NCBI GenBank assembly: GCA_025924275.1
Contig: JAICEH010000036.1
Coordinates: 1 to 12,863, forward strand
Direction of reading: 5' to 3'
Source of the DNA: Gemmatimonadales bacterium
Lineage (GTDB): Bacteria; Gemmatimonadota; Gemmatimonadetes; Gemmatimonadales; GWC2-71-9
DNA: 12,863 nucleotides
Shown: piece by piece, positions 1-7,245 of the stretch
Numbering within the stretch: position 1 is the stretch's first letter
How the letters are laid out: each line of letters starts with the position of its first letter
Program-made: the position numbers and the translations under genes
The notes under the pieces: model-generated
Seen by the model: the letters and a program-made list of their open reading frames with translations, nothing else
Databases searched by the model: none
Told to the model about the DNA's origin: nothing

Positions 1-40
1 ATTTCGTCGCGGTGGGCCGCTTCGCTAAGCGCTTGTAGAT
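1..40. other. Short window-edge stretch downstream of the DUF4175 gene
   Basis: These 40 bases lie downstream of the DUF4175 stop codon on the minus strand. A small inverted repeat (18-22 with 27-31, loop 23-26) overlaps an 8-base palindrome (27-34). No T-run follows on the minus strand, so it is not a convincing terminator. No gene can be called. In related genomes DUF4175 and DUF4159 genes often sit with MoxR ATPase and DUF58 genes, so the cluster may continue outside the window, but nothing here shows it. Confidence 0.3.
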
Positions 41-3000
41 CTAGGGATTAGACGGCCCGGCCTGGGTGAGGCGTCGGAAGTAATCTATCACCACCTTGCG
101 CTCCTCCGGGGTCAGGCGCTGCAGTTCCTCCCACGACGGCATCTGCAGCCCCTCGCCCAGCAGCCGGGTGCGGAGGGCCGGCGGGAGCCGCGGGTCGACC
201 TCGGTGGCGGTCGTGCTCTGGCGCTCCTTCTTCTCGTCCTTCTCCTCGCCCTCGAGGGTCCGCCCCGCGTCCAGCATCCGCCGGAAGAGGCGCTCCTGGC
301 GCTCGACCGTCTGGCGGTCGAGCCGCCCCGCCTCGAGCCGCCGCGCCAGCTCCTCGGCCTCCCGGGCGAACTCGCCGGCCCCGGCGAGCTGGCCCTCGCC
401 CCTCATGCGCTCCAGCTGCTCCGCCAGCGCGCGCTGCCGGCCCGCCAGCCCCTTGAGCTCGGCGTCGAAGCCGGGACCGGGGATCGGGCTGGGGAGGAGC
501 CCGTTGGCCTCGGCCGCCATCTGGCCCTGCTGCCGGGCCATCTCCGCCATCCGCTCCATCGCCTCCTCGAGCCCGCTCCCCGACTCCGCGCTGGAGACGT
601 CCTCCCGGGCCCGGAGGAGCTGGTACGCGGCGTTGGTCAGGAGCTCGGTGGCCCGCGCCGCCGATTGGGCGGCCCCGCGGGGATCCGAGGGCCCCTGCGA
701 GAGGGTCTCCCGCGTCCGCTGCATCTCCCGGCGAGCGGCTTCGAGGGCCCCGGCGATCCGGGGCGGCACGAGGGCGTTCCGGCCAGCTGCCTCCCGGGCC
801 TGCTCGGCCAGCTGCCGCACGCCCTCCTCGACCGCCGCCTGGTCGAGGCGGGCCCGCGCCGGATCGCCGCCGTCGCGGAGGGCGCGCTCGACGGCCAGCT
901 GCCGGTCGGTGAGCTCGCTGGTCTCCGCCAGGGTCCGGTCCATCGCTGCGGCCACTTCGTCGCGCCACGCCTCCGCCATCTCCCGCCGCGCCTGCTCCAC
1001 CTCATCCCCCACCGGGCCGAGCTCCTGCGCGGCCTCCTCGCCGCGCGCGCGCCCTTCGGCACGCTGTCCGCGAAGCGCCGCCTGGCGTCCCGAACGGAGC
1101 CGCTCCGCGGACCGCTCCGCACCGGCGGCCGCCCGGTCGAGCCTCCCGGCCGCCATCGTGTCCTGCCCGGCCTCCGCGCGCTGCTGCCCGGCCGCTCGCT
1201 CCAGCCCTGCCGCCAGGGAATCCGTCCGCCCTGCCAGCCGGTCGGCCTCGGCGGCCGCCCTCGCGCTGTCGATCCGCGCCTGACGGTCCGCCCACATGCG
1301 GGAGGCCTCGGCGAGCTCCCGCGCCTCCCGCTCGAGCGCGGCGAGGTCGCCCTCCAGGGCGGCCCGCCGGAAGAGCTCCCGGCTCCGCTCCAGCGCCTCG
1401 CGCAGCTCCTTCTGGGCCTCCGCCATCTGCTGCAGGGCCTCGCGCGCCCGGGGTGCATCGAGGTCGGCGATCGCGCGGCGCAGCTCCTCGAGCCGCTCCC
1501 GGAGCTCGGGCGAGAGCGCCCGCTGGAGCTGGTCCCGGATCTCCTCGAGGCGTGCCTGGAACGCCGGGTCGTCGAGGCCGGCCCGCTCGGCGGCCTCGCG
1601 CAGCTCCTCCAGCGCCTCCTGCAGTTCCTCGGCTTGCCGGAGCATCGCCTCCTGGGCCTCGGCCGCCTCCCCGGCACGCTGCGCGTCCCGGTAGCTCAGG
1701 GGCTCGTTCCGCGAACCCCGGGCGCCGCCCTCGGTGCGCAGCTGCTCCCGCGCGAGGTCCTCGGTGGCGCGCTCGACCGCCCGGCTCTGGAGTGCGAGGG
1801 AGTCGAGGCGGGCCTGGAGCGCGGCCGTGGACCCGCGGGTGGCGTCGCGCAGCTCCGCACGGGTGGGGATCCGCAGGAGGTATTCCCGCGACCGGCCCAC
1901 CTGACGTCGGGGGGAGTTGTCCACCGCCTCGGCCCAGTAGCGCACGGTGTCGCCCGGGAGCAACCCCCGATCCTCGAGCGTGAAGTCGACCGGGACGAGC
2001 GCCTGCGCCGGCGCGCCCGGCGGGAGCTCCACCACGAGGCTCACCGGCGTGTCCGCGACGCCGAGCCCCGTGACGCGCCGGCTCACGACGCGCAGGGCGG
2101 CGAGGCCGTAGTCGTCGCGGGCGTCGAGCACGAGGCCGAGCCGGAGCGATGCCGGCGCGATCGTGTCCGCCCCTGGGACGGGAATGGCGGCCGCGGGGAC
2201 GCGGTCGGCGAGGAGGACCACGCGGAGCTGGACCGAGTCACCCGCGAGCGGCGCCCCGGAACGGGTGCGAAGGGCAAGGCGGTAGAGCCCGGACGAGGCC
2301 GGCACGAACTCGCCCTGGAATCCCATCCCGCGGGTGCGCAGGTCGTGGCGGCCCGTACCGCCCAGCCAGGCCGCTTCCGCCAGCTCGAGCGTCGCCGCGC
2401 CCTCCGTGAGGAGCCGCGTGCCGGCGGGGAGCACGAGGCTGTCCCCGCCGAGCGGCAGGGGCTCGGGCTCCAGGCCGAGGTAGGCGGGATAGTGGGCGGT
2501 CACCGCCAGCGACCCGAGGAAGGCCGGGATGCGCACCGCCACGTGCACGGTGTCCGACGCGCGACCGCCGCGACGTGCCACGGCGTAGACGTCCGCCTCG
2601 AGCGGGCCGAGGGTGAACTCCGCCACGCCGGCCGCGGGCTCGAGCGTCAGGGTCGACCAGGTCTCGCCCGGAGCGCGATGCCGCACCTCGACCGTCCCGG
2701 CCCCGGGGGCCCGGACGGTGAAGCGAACCGAGCCGCCCCGGTCCACGACCGTGGCGGATGCCTCGAGCCGGATGGGGGCGGTGATTGCGGCCCACGCGCG
2801 CGCCGGGTGGAACAGCCGGTCGGCAGGAGCGCGAAGCGGACGCGCGGCTCCAAGGAGCAAGGCACCCGCGCCGAGCACCGCCCCCCCGCGAAGGGCCGCC
2901 TCCCGGAGCTCCCGCCGGTAGCGGGCGAGGGCGGGACCCGCCGCGGCTTCGAGCCGCCCGGCCTCGAGCTCGTCGGCCCGGTCGAGCAGTTCGGTGCTGG

Positions 3001-3328
3001 TGCCGCCGGCCGGGAGTGCGAGGAGTCCGGTGAGTCCGCCCCGGCGGGCCGCGCCGGATTCCTCGAGCCGGGCAGCGAGCCCGGTCCGGCTCAAGCCCGG
3101 CGCCCGGCGCCGCGCCGCGCGCAACACCGCCGTCACCAGCCCGAGGGCGGCCATCCACGCGAGGAGCACCCACGCGCCGTCGCGCAGCAGGCCCACCCGG
3201 AACGCCCACGCCGCGGCGGCGAGCGCGAGGAGGCCGAGCCCGGTGGCCAGCGCGCCCAGTCCGACGGCGAAGAGCCGGCGAAGCGGGCCGCGGAGCCCGT
3301 CGAGGACCCCGGCGGTGGCGGAGTTCAC
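41..3328 (-). CDS. DUF4175-type large membrane-anchored coiled-coil protein
   Basis: This is a 1095-residue protein of unknown function. Three hydrophobic segments (about residues 20-42, 51-69 and 147-163) suggest an inner-membrane anchor. Beta-rich, Ig-like extracytoplasmic regions follow at about 185-485; they include a DDYGL motif near 405-409 and an EAVDN motif near 467-471. A very long Ala/Glu/Arg/Gln-rich coiled coil spans about 490-1005. The motif RQERLFRRMLDAG, then EEKDEKKERQS (about 1010-1038), matches the conserved tail of DUF4175 proteins in Bacteroidota and Gemmatimonadota. The C-terminus carries a WEELQRLTPEER segment. The GTG start at 3328 overlaps the TGA stop of the DUF4159 gene (GTGA), which implies translational coupling. 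The frame stays open for 235 codons upstream of this GTG, but that part lies antisense-like across DUF4159 and is rejected. The architecture suggests a cell-envelope scaffold or sensor; the role is not established. Confidence 0.85.
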   Translation of the reverse strand: MNSATAGVLDGLRGPLRRLFAVGLGALATGLGLLALAAAAWAFRVGLLRDGAWVLLAWMAALGLVTAVLRAARRRAPGLSRTGLAARLEESGAARRGGLTGLLALPAGGTSTELLDRADELEAGRLEAAAGPALARYRRELREAALRGGAVLGAGALLLGAARPLRAPADRLFHPARAWAAITAPIRLEASATVVDRGGSVRFTVRAPGAGTVEVRHRAPGETWSTLTLEPAAGVAEFTLGPLEADVYAVARRGGRASDTVHVAVRIPAFLGSLAVTAHYPAYLGLEPEPLPLGGDSLVLPAGTRLLTEGAATLELAEAAWLGGTGRHDLRTRGMGFQGEFVPASSGLYRLALRTRSGAPLAGDSVQLRVVLLADRVPAAAIPVPGADTIAPASLRLGLVLDARDDYGLAALRVVSRRVTGLGVADTPVSLVVELPPGAPAQALVPVDFTLEDRGLLPGDTVRYWAEAVDNSPRRQVGRSREYLLRIPTRAELRDATRGSTAALQARLDSLALQSRAVERATEDLAREQLRTEGGARGSRNEPLSYRDAQRAGEAAEAQEAMLRQAEELQEALEELREAAERAGLDDPAFQARLEEIRDQLQRALSPELRERLEELRRAIADLDAPRAREALQQMAEAQKELREALERSRELFRRAALEGDLAALEREARELAEASRMWADRQARIDSARAAAEADRLAGRTDSLAAGLERAAGQQRAEAGQDTMAAGRLDRAAAGAERSAERLRSGRQAALRGQRAEGRARGEEAAQELGPVGDEVEQARREMAEAWRDEVAAAMDRTLAETSELTDRQLAVERALRDGGDPARARLDQAAVEEGVRQLAEQAREAAGRNALVPPRIAGALEAARREMQRTRETLSQGPSDPRGAAQSAARATELLTNAAYQLLRAREDVSSAESGSGLEEAMERMAEMARQQGQMAAEANGLLPSPIPGPGFDAELKGLAGRQRALAEQLERMRGEGQLAGAGEFAREAEELARRLEAGRLDRQTVERQERLFRRMLDAGRTLEGEEKDEKKERQSTTATEVDPRLPPALRTRLLGEGLQMPSWEELQRLTPEERKVVIDYFRRLTQAGPSNP

Positions 3329-3996
3329 CGGCCGTACCCCACGGCGTACGCGAACAGGTTCACGCCCATCGCGAGGGCGGCCTCGCGCGTGGCCGGGGGA
3401 TCGTCGTGCACGCCGGGATCCTCCCAGCCGTCGCCGAGGTCGGTCTCGTGGGTGTAGTACACCGCGAGGCGTCCGTCGAGGAAGAGCCCGACCCCCTCCG
3501 GTGGCTTGCCGTCGTGCTCGTGGATCTTCGGGAGCCCGGAGGGAAACCGGTTCACGACCGAGTAGATCGGGTGGTCGCGCGGCACCTCCACCGGCGTCAC
3601 CCCCGGCAGGAGCCGGGCGAGCTCGCGCCGCACCGACGCGTCCATGCCGTAGTTGTCGTCGAGGTGCAGGAAGCCGCCCTGGCGGAGCCAGCGCCGGAGC
3701 ACCTCGAGCTCGGCCTCGCTGAATCGGATCTCGCCGTGCCCGGTGGCGTACAGGTAGGGCACCGACCAGAGCGCCTCGTCGCCCAGCCTCACGACCACCT
3801 CGCGCGGCGTCGTCGGGAGGCCGGTCTGCCGCCGGATCGCGGCAAGGAGGTTGGGCAGGCTCGAGGGGTTGGCATACCAGTCCCCGCCGCCTTCGTAGTG
3901 CAACCGTCCGATGGTGAGCGCGCCTCCGCCCGCCGCCTCCTGGGCGGAGGCGGGCGGGGCGGCCAGCAGCAGGGCGGCAAGGGCGAGGCGTCGCAT
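3325..3996 (-). CDS. DUF4159 domain-containing secreted protein
   Basis: This 223-residue protein has a clear Sec signal peptide: two Arg, then a Leu/Ala-rich core and an ASA cleavage motif near residues 17-19. The mature part is one DUF4159 domain from about residue 27 to the end. It shows the family's LHYEGGGDWYANP opening, a central GGFLHLDDNYGMD motif and a DHPIY segment. The fold is thought to resemble a class I glutamine amidotransferase/ThuA-like Rossmann domain; no catalytic activity is established and I see no obvious catalytic Cys. Its ATG shares one base with the rsmI stop (TGATG), and its own stop overlaps the DUF4175 start (GTGA). It is therefore probably made together with DUF4175 and may act with it in the periplasm. 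The function is unknown; family assignment is fairly sure. Confidence 0.85.
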   Translation of the reverse strand: MRRLALAALLLAAPPASAQEAAGGGALTIGRLHYEGGGDWYANPSSLPNLLAAIRRQTGLPTTPREVVVRLGDEALWSVPYLYATGHGEIRFSEAELEVLRRWLRQGGFLHLDDNYGMDASVRRELARLLPGVTPVEVPRDHPIYSVVNRFPSGLPKIHEHDGKPPEGVGLFLDGRLAVYYTHETDLGDGWEDPGVHDDPPATREAALAMGVNLFAYAVGYGR

Positions 3997-4832
3997 CAGG
4001 TGTCGAGTTCCGTGACCAGCTGGTACACCTCATTACGGGGGAGCCCCGTGGTTTCCGTCAGCCGGCGGACGGCGTCCTTCCGCGACATGCCCCCGGCCAG
4101 CAGCGCCCGGGCGAGGCCGGCCAGCTGGGCCGGCGCCGGTCGCCGCTCCTCGGGATCGGCGCCCGCGAGGAGCAGGGTGACCTCCCCCAGCGGCGGGGAC
4201 GCCGCGTAGTGAGCCGCCAGGGCCGCCACGCTCCCGTCGCGGAACTCCTCGTGCACCTTGGTGAGCTCCCGCGCCACCACGGCCCGCCGCCCGCCCTGGC
4301 CCGCGTCGGCCAGTTCGGCGAGGAGCGGCGCAAGCCGGTTGGCGGCCTCGTACAGGACGACGGTCCAGGGCTCCGAGGCCGCACGGCCGAGCAGGGCCCG
4401 GCGCTCCGGGCCCTTCCGGGGGAGGAAGCCGAGGAAGAGATAGCGGTCCGCGGGGAGGCCCGCGGCCGAGAGCGCGGCGGCCACGGCGGACGGACCGGGG
4501 ACCGGCACCACTCGGACCCCCGCGGCCCGTGCCAGCCGGACGAGCTCCGCGCCGGGGTCACTCACCGCAGGCGTGCCCGCGTCGGAGACGAGGGCGACGT
4601 CCTGGCCCCCGGCGAGCAGCCCCACCACCTGGCGAAGCCGCTCCGGCTCGGCGTGGGCGTGCACGCTCACCAGACGCGGGTGGGCGTCCAGGTGCGCGAG
4701 GAGGCGGCGCGTGTGCCGGGTGTCCTCGGCCGCCACCACCGGCACGGCACGGAGCACCGACGCCGCGCGCGCCGTGAGGTCCTGCAGGTTGCCGAGCGGG
4801 GTGGCGACGACGAAGAGGGTGCCCGGACTCAC
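3996..4832 (-). CDS. rsmI: 16S rRNA (cytidine(1402)-2'-O)-methyltransferase RsmI
   Basis: RsmI 2'-O-methylates C1402 of 16S rRNA in the decoding centre, using SAM. The 278-residue product shows the family landmarks in order: GTLFVVATPLGNLQDL at residues 4-19, AEDTRHTRRLL near 35-45, VSDAGTPAVSDPG near 82-94 (SAM-binding region of the tetrapyrrole-methylase fold), VPGPSA near 111-116, GFLPRKGPER near 135-144 and ARELTKVHEE near 187-196. The usual YE(S/A)PHR segment reads YEAANR here, with Asn for His. I chose the GTG at 4832 because it overlaps the upstream TGA as GTGA, like the other joins in this operon. A GTG at 4850 would add six residues and a 22-base overlap and cannot be excluded. The length is normal for the family. 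Confidence 0.93.
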   Translation of the reverse strand: MSPGTLFVVATPLGNLQDLTARAASVLRAVPVVAAEDTRHTRRLLAHLDAHPRLVSVHAHAEPERLRQVVGLLAGGQDVALVSDAGTPAVSDPGAELVRLARAAGVRVVPVPGPSAVAAALSAAGLPADRYLFLGFLPRKGPERRALLGRAASEPWTVVLYEAANRLAPLLAELADAGQGGRRAVVARELTKVHEEFRDGSVAALAAHYAASPPLGEVTLLLAGADPEERRPAPAQLAGLARALLAGGMSRKDAVRRLTETTGLPRNEVYQLVTELDT

Positions 4833-5839
4833 GGCAGGAGCGGCGCCCACGGCACCTGCTCATAGAAGCCCGAGGCCTGTAGGGCGTGACGGTGGTCCCG
4901 GGTAGCTTCGCCGAGCAGCCGCGGGCCGGCCCCGGGGTCGACGAGCTCCACCTCCCGGAGGAGAGAGGTCGCCCAGGACGCCAGCGCTGCCGTCAGGGCT
5001 TCCGCCGAGACCGCGTGTCCCTCGGTGCGGTCGCCCGGACCGAGCACGGCCAGGTCCGGCTGGGCGGTGATCAACTGCTGGTGTGCGCGCTCGGCCTTCC
5101 GGGTCCCCTCGCCCGGGAGGGCATCCTCGGCGGCGCGCACCAGCCGCGCATAGACCTCCCGCAGCATCCGGATCTGGGAGGGGAGCGCCTGGGTCGGCAG
5201 CGGCCCGGGCGTGCCGAGGGTGGAGAGCAGGATCGCCGGCGGCGCCCCGTCGGGCAGCAGCTCGAAGAGCGACTGGATGTGAGCCGCCATCGGCTGGCCG
5301 TTCGCGGCCCCGGTGTAGCCCGAGGCGAAGCGGCCACCCTCGAAGCGGAGGTAGTTCACCCGGCCCTGCGACACCAGCTCGACCACGCCCGTGTAGCCCT
5401 CGGCGGCGAGCACCGGGAAGAGTCGCGCGGGGTCGCGGACGTCGACCGAGCGCACCTCCGGAGTGCGGGCGCAGGCGGCGAACATCCACTCGAGCTGCTC
5501 GATGGGGGCCCCGGCGTACGCGAGCTCGCCCCGCTCCGGCTCCGCGCGGAGCCGGCGGAGCGCCTCCCCCACCGGCACCACCCCCCGCCCGGCCGCCGTG
5601 AGCTCCACCGCGTTCACCAGTTCGCCGCGGCGCATGAACAGGAGCAGCACTTCGTCGGGAAGCCAGGCCGCGAGGTAGCCGTCCACCCGCCCGTCACGGT
5701 CGCGCTTGGCGAAGGACACCAGGTTGTCGAGGTGGACGAAGAGGGACCGCGTCCGCGCGAGCAGGAATCCTGTCGCCGGGAAGGAGAGGTCCCCGAGCCG
5801 GACCGTGGAGCCGGCGAGCCGGGCGCTGCTCCCGCGCAT
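4829..5839 (-). CDS. Protein with two PATAN/DUF4388-like segments
   Basis: I do not recognise this 336-residue protein as a named family. It has no signal peptide or membrane segment. Two stretches look like PATAN/DUF4388 modules, the small alpha-beta fold found in regulators of phototaxis, motility and two-component systems. The first, about residues 55-120, has LLLFMRRGELVNAVE followed by the helix EALRRL. The second, about residues 140-195, has GYTGVVELVSQGRVNYLRFE then GGRFASGYTG. The rest is helical, with a C-terminal part of about 115 residues (220-336) that has no recognisable domain. It lies 42 bases downstream of thioredoxin and overlaps rsmI by four bases (GTGA). The ATG at 5839 has no clear Shine-Dalgarno sequence. 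A signalling or adaptor role is inference; hypothetical protein is the safe label. Confidence 0.75.
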   Translation of the reverse strand: MRGSSARLAGSTVRLGDLSFPATGFLLARTRSLFVHLDNLVSFAKRDRDGRVDGYLAAWLPDEVLLLFMRRGELVNAVELTAAGRGVVPVGEALRRLRAEPERGELAYAGAPIEQLEWMFAACARTPEVRSVDVRDPARLFPVLAAEGYTGVVELVSQGRVNYLRFEGGRFASGYTGAANGQPMAAHIQSLFELLPDGAPPAILLSTLGTPGPLPTQALPSQIRMLREVYARLVRAAEDALPGEGTRKAERAHQQLITAQPDLAVLGPGDRTEGHAVSAEALTAALASWATSLLREVELVDPGAGPRLLGEATRDHRHALQASGFYEQVPWAPLLP

Positions 5840-5847
5840 GGGCAGGC

Positions 5848-5874
5848 GGGCGGGCGGAGGGGGTTCGCCCGCCC
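5848..5874 (-). promoter_or_regulatory. GC-rich hairpin in the trxA to PATAN-like gene gap
   Basis: A perfect 8-base inverted repeat, GGGCGGGC (5848-5855) and GCCCGCCC (5867-5874), is separated by 11 bases. It fills most of the 42-base gap between the trxA stop (5882) and the next ATG (5839). No T-run follows on the minus strand, so it is not a standard terminator. It could partly attenuate or process the message between trxA and the rest of the operon. In DNA this GC-rich, chance is a real alternative. Confidence 0.3.
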
Positions 5875-5881
5875 TCGCCGG

Positions 5882-6217
5882 CTAGAGGTGGGCCTCGATC
5901 TTCTGCACGAAGGCCGCCTTCGGCAGGGCGCCGACCAGCGTGTCCACGTGCTTGCCATCCTTGAAGAAGAGCACGCTGGGGATGGAGCGGATGTTGAACC
6001 GCATCGAGGTCCGCTGGTTCTCGTCCACGTCCACCTTCGCCACCTTGAGGCGCCCGTCGTACTCCCCGGCGAGCTGCTCCAGGACCGGGGCGACGTACTG
6101 GCAGGGGCCGCACCAGGTGGCCCAGAAGTCCACCAGCACGAGGCCCTTCGCCTGCTCGACCTCGGCCGAGAAGGTGTCGTCGGTCACCGCACGGTTCGTC
6201 CCGTTCGTCGCTGTCAT
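5882..6217 (-). CDS. trxA: Thioredoxin
   Basis: This is a 111-residue cytoplasmic thioredoxin that keeps protein dithiols reduced, being recycled by thioredoxin reductase (not in the window). The active site WCGPC gives Cys36 and Cys39. The buried Asp30 (VDFWATWCGPC) and the cis-proline Pro80 in RSIPSVLFF are conserved. There is no signal peptide, so it is not a cytochrome-biogenesis thioredoxin. The ATG at 6217 is preceded by GAAGG (6228-6224) at a good spacing of six bases. It is the first gene of the minus-strand block and diverges from methylmalonyl-CoA epimerase over 71 bases. Length and sequence are typical of TrxA. Its pairing with the next gene may be only positional, since a 42-base gap and a hairpin separate them. 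Confidence 0.95.
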   Translation of the reverse strand: MTATNGTNRAVTDDTFSAEVEQAKGLVLVDFWATWCGPCQYVAPVLEQLAGEYDGRLKVAKVDVDENQRTSMRFNIRSIPSVLFFKDGKHVDTLVGALPKAAFVQKIEAHL

Positions 6218-6249
6218 CGTCGGCCTTCGTTAGTTTGCTGTCCTGTCGC

Positions 6250-6267
6250 GGCGGCGCGTTCGCCGCC
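6250..6267. promoter_or_regulatory. Inverted repeat between divergent trxA and mce
   Basis: A perfect 7-base stem, GGCGGCG (6250-6256) and CGCCGCC (6261-6267), surrounds a four-base loop. It lies in the 71-base divergent region, 11 bases upstream of the mce Shine-Dalgarno sequence. A plus-strand TAGTTT (6231-6236) just upstream is the best -10-like hexamer here, but I see no good -35 partner. The repeat could be an operator or a hairpin in the mce leader, or chance in GC-rich DNA. Confidence 0.25.
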
Positions 6268-6278
6268 CGGTCCCTGCG

Positions 6279-6284
6279 AGGAGG
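6279..6284 (+). promoter_or_regulatory. Shine-Dalgarno AGGAGG that sets the mce start
   Basis: A full-match AGGAGG lies four bases before the GTG at 6289. The frame is open further upstream to an ATG-like reading at 6235, but that would add 18 residues not expected for the family. The site therefore fixes the GTG as the start. Confidence 0.7.
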
Positions 6285-6288
6285 CGGC

Positions 6289-6684
6289 GTGCCGCACGAT
6301 CCCCGGATTGCCCACGTCGGCGTGGCTGTGCCATCCATCGCCGACGCCCTGCCCTTCTACCGCGACGTCCTCGGCCTCACCCCGCACCCGCCCGAGGAGG
6401 CCGATGGCGCCACGATCGTGTCGCTCGATTTCGGCGGCCCGCAGCTCGAGCTGCTCGAGCCGCGCTCGCCCGACAGCCCGATCGCCCGGTTTCTCGCCCG
6501 GCGGGGGCCCGGCATCCACCACGTGTGCTATCGCGTCCCCGACCTGGACGCCGCGCTCGCGGCCTGTCGCCGCCTGGGCTATCGTCTCGTGGACGAGGCG
6601 CCCCGGATCGGCGCCGGCGGGCGCCGCATCGCGTTCCTGCACCCCAAGGGCACCGCCGGCATCCTGCTCGAGCTGACCGAGTAG
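6289..6684 (+). CDS. mce: Methylmalonyl-CoA epimerase (VOC superfamily)
   Basis: The enzyme interconverts (2R)- and (2S)-methylmalonyl-CoA, linking propionyl-CoA carboxylase to the B12-dependent mutase. The 131-residue product is a single VOC/glyoxalase-type unit of two beta-alpha-beta-beta-beta modules. The expected metal ligands are present: His9 (RIAHVGVAV), Gln52 (GGPQLELLEP), His78 in GIHHVCYRV, and Glu128 in GILLELTE. The DEAPRIGAGGRRIAFLHPK segment (about 102-120) closely follows the epimerase pattern, which separates it from generic glyoxalases. Start is GTG at 6289, with AGGAGG four bases upstream. The mutase and carboxylase are not in the window, so this is a stand-alone copy. A different VOC enzyme is possible but less likely. 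Confidence 0.88.
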   Translation: MPHDPRIAHVGVAVPSIADALPFYRDVLGLTPHPPEEADGATIVSLDFGGPQLELLEPRSPDSPIARFLARRGPGIHHVCYRVPDLDAALAACRRLGYRLVDEAPRIGAGGRRIAFLHPKGTAGILLELTE

Positions 6685-6712
6685 CAACGCCGGGCGGACG
6701 CCGGGGGTTCCG

Positions 6713-7177
6713 TCAGCTTCCCGGTGGCGCCGGAGTATTGCAGGCCCGGGCGGGGTTGCCGACGGCATCGAGTTCGATCTCGTTCACCAGCCAGCCGCCG
6801 CGGTTCCACTGCACCAGGGTGAACGGCACCGTGCTGGTGCAGCCCTGCCGGGCGAGCTCGACCACCACGGTGTGGCGCCCGGGCTGGTCGGTCATGCCGG
6901 CGCTGGAGGTGATCCGGGCCGCCTCATGGCGAAGGTAGTAGCGCATCACCTCCAGCCGGCGCTCCCACTGCGGCGGCTGCCGCGTCTCGGCCGCCGGGCC
7001 ATTCGCGGTGCCCCAGAGCTGGGCCATCCCGGCGACGTTGCTGTCCGCCACCGCCCGGAGGAACCGCGTCACGGTGGCGTCGGGCGTGTCGGCGGCTGAG
7101 GGCGTGGCGGCGCCCGGGCCGGTGTTGCCGCCGCAGGCGGCGAGCGCGAGACCGGCGAGGAGCAGGAGTCTGCGCAC
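6713..7177 (-). CDS. Small hypothetical lipoprotein
   Basis: This 154-residue protein begins with a lipoprotein signal: MRR, a Leu/Ala core and the lipobox LAAC, giving lipidated Cys15. A short Gly/Ala/Thr/Pro linker follows. The mature domain (about 33-145) starts with VTRFLRAVADSNVAGMAQLWG, a pattern seen in NTF2-like/DUF4878-like lipoproteins, and ends with a beta-rich part containing WNRGGWLVNEIELD. I do not recognise a named family, and no catalytic role can be given. The mature protein has two further Cys (near 112 and 147) that could form a disulfide. The GTG start at 7177 has GGAGG (7192-7188) ten bases upstream, a rather long spacing, but the signal peptide fixes it. It converges on mce with a 28-base gap and diverges from pdxJ. 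Confidence 0.8.
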   Translation of the reverse strand: MRRLLLLAGLALAACGGNTGPGAATPSAADTPDATVTRFLRAVADSNVAGMAQLWGTANGPAAETRQPPQWERRLEVMRYYLRHEAARITSSAGMTDQPGRHTVVVELARQGCTSTVPFTLVQWNRGGWLVNEIELDAVGNPARACNTPAPPGS

Positions 7178-7215
7178 GGACGGGATGCCTCCACTCGGGG
7201 GGGGTGTTCGGTCGG

Positions 7216-7245
7216 AACATAACGGCGGCGGTTGGAGGCGGGCAA
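7216..7245 (-). promoter_or_regulatory. Candidate promoter of the small lipoprotein gene
   Basis: Read on the minus strand, TTGCCC (7245-7240) is followed after 18 bases by TATGTT (7221-7216). This resembles sigma-70 -35 and -10 hexamers (4 of 6 matches each). It would start transcription near 7208, about 30 bases before the GTG and upstream of GGAGG. The -35 overlaps the pdxJ start codon, so the two genes may interfere. This is only a sequence match. Confidence 0.3.
7234..7238 (+). promoter_or_regulatory. Shine-Dalgarno GGAGG that sets the pdxJ start
   Basis: GGAGG lies six bases before the ATG at 7245 and 15 before a second in-frame ATG at 7254, so the first ATG is preferred. The frame stays open far upstream, but that part runs over the antisense lipoprotein gene and has no family match. 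Confidence 0.65.

Noticed and set aside
665..3457. Long open frame (about 930 codons) on the plus strand, antisense to the DUF4175 gene
   Set aside because: The composition is Arg/Pro/Gly-rich with no domain or signal. It is a shadow of the coding strand in very GC-rich DNA, while the minus frame has clear family motifs.
3329..4033. N-terminal extension of the DUF4175 frame by 235 codons
   Set aside because: It runs over the well-supported DUF4159 gene in another frame, is Arg/Pro-rich, and the GTGA overlap at 3328 gives a natural start.
4886..6676. Plus-strand open frame of about 600 codons across the PATAN-like gene, trxA and mce
   Set aside because: It covers trxA antisense and mce in the wrong frame, with no domain.
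6685..6712. Possible terminator between the convergent mce and lipoprotein genes
   Set aside because: CGCCGG occurs twice as a direct repeat, not an inverted one. No stable hairpin with a T-run can be drawn.
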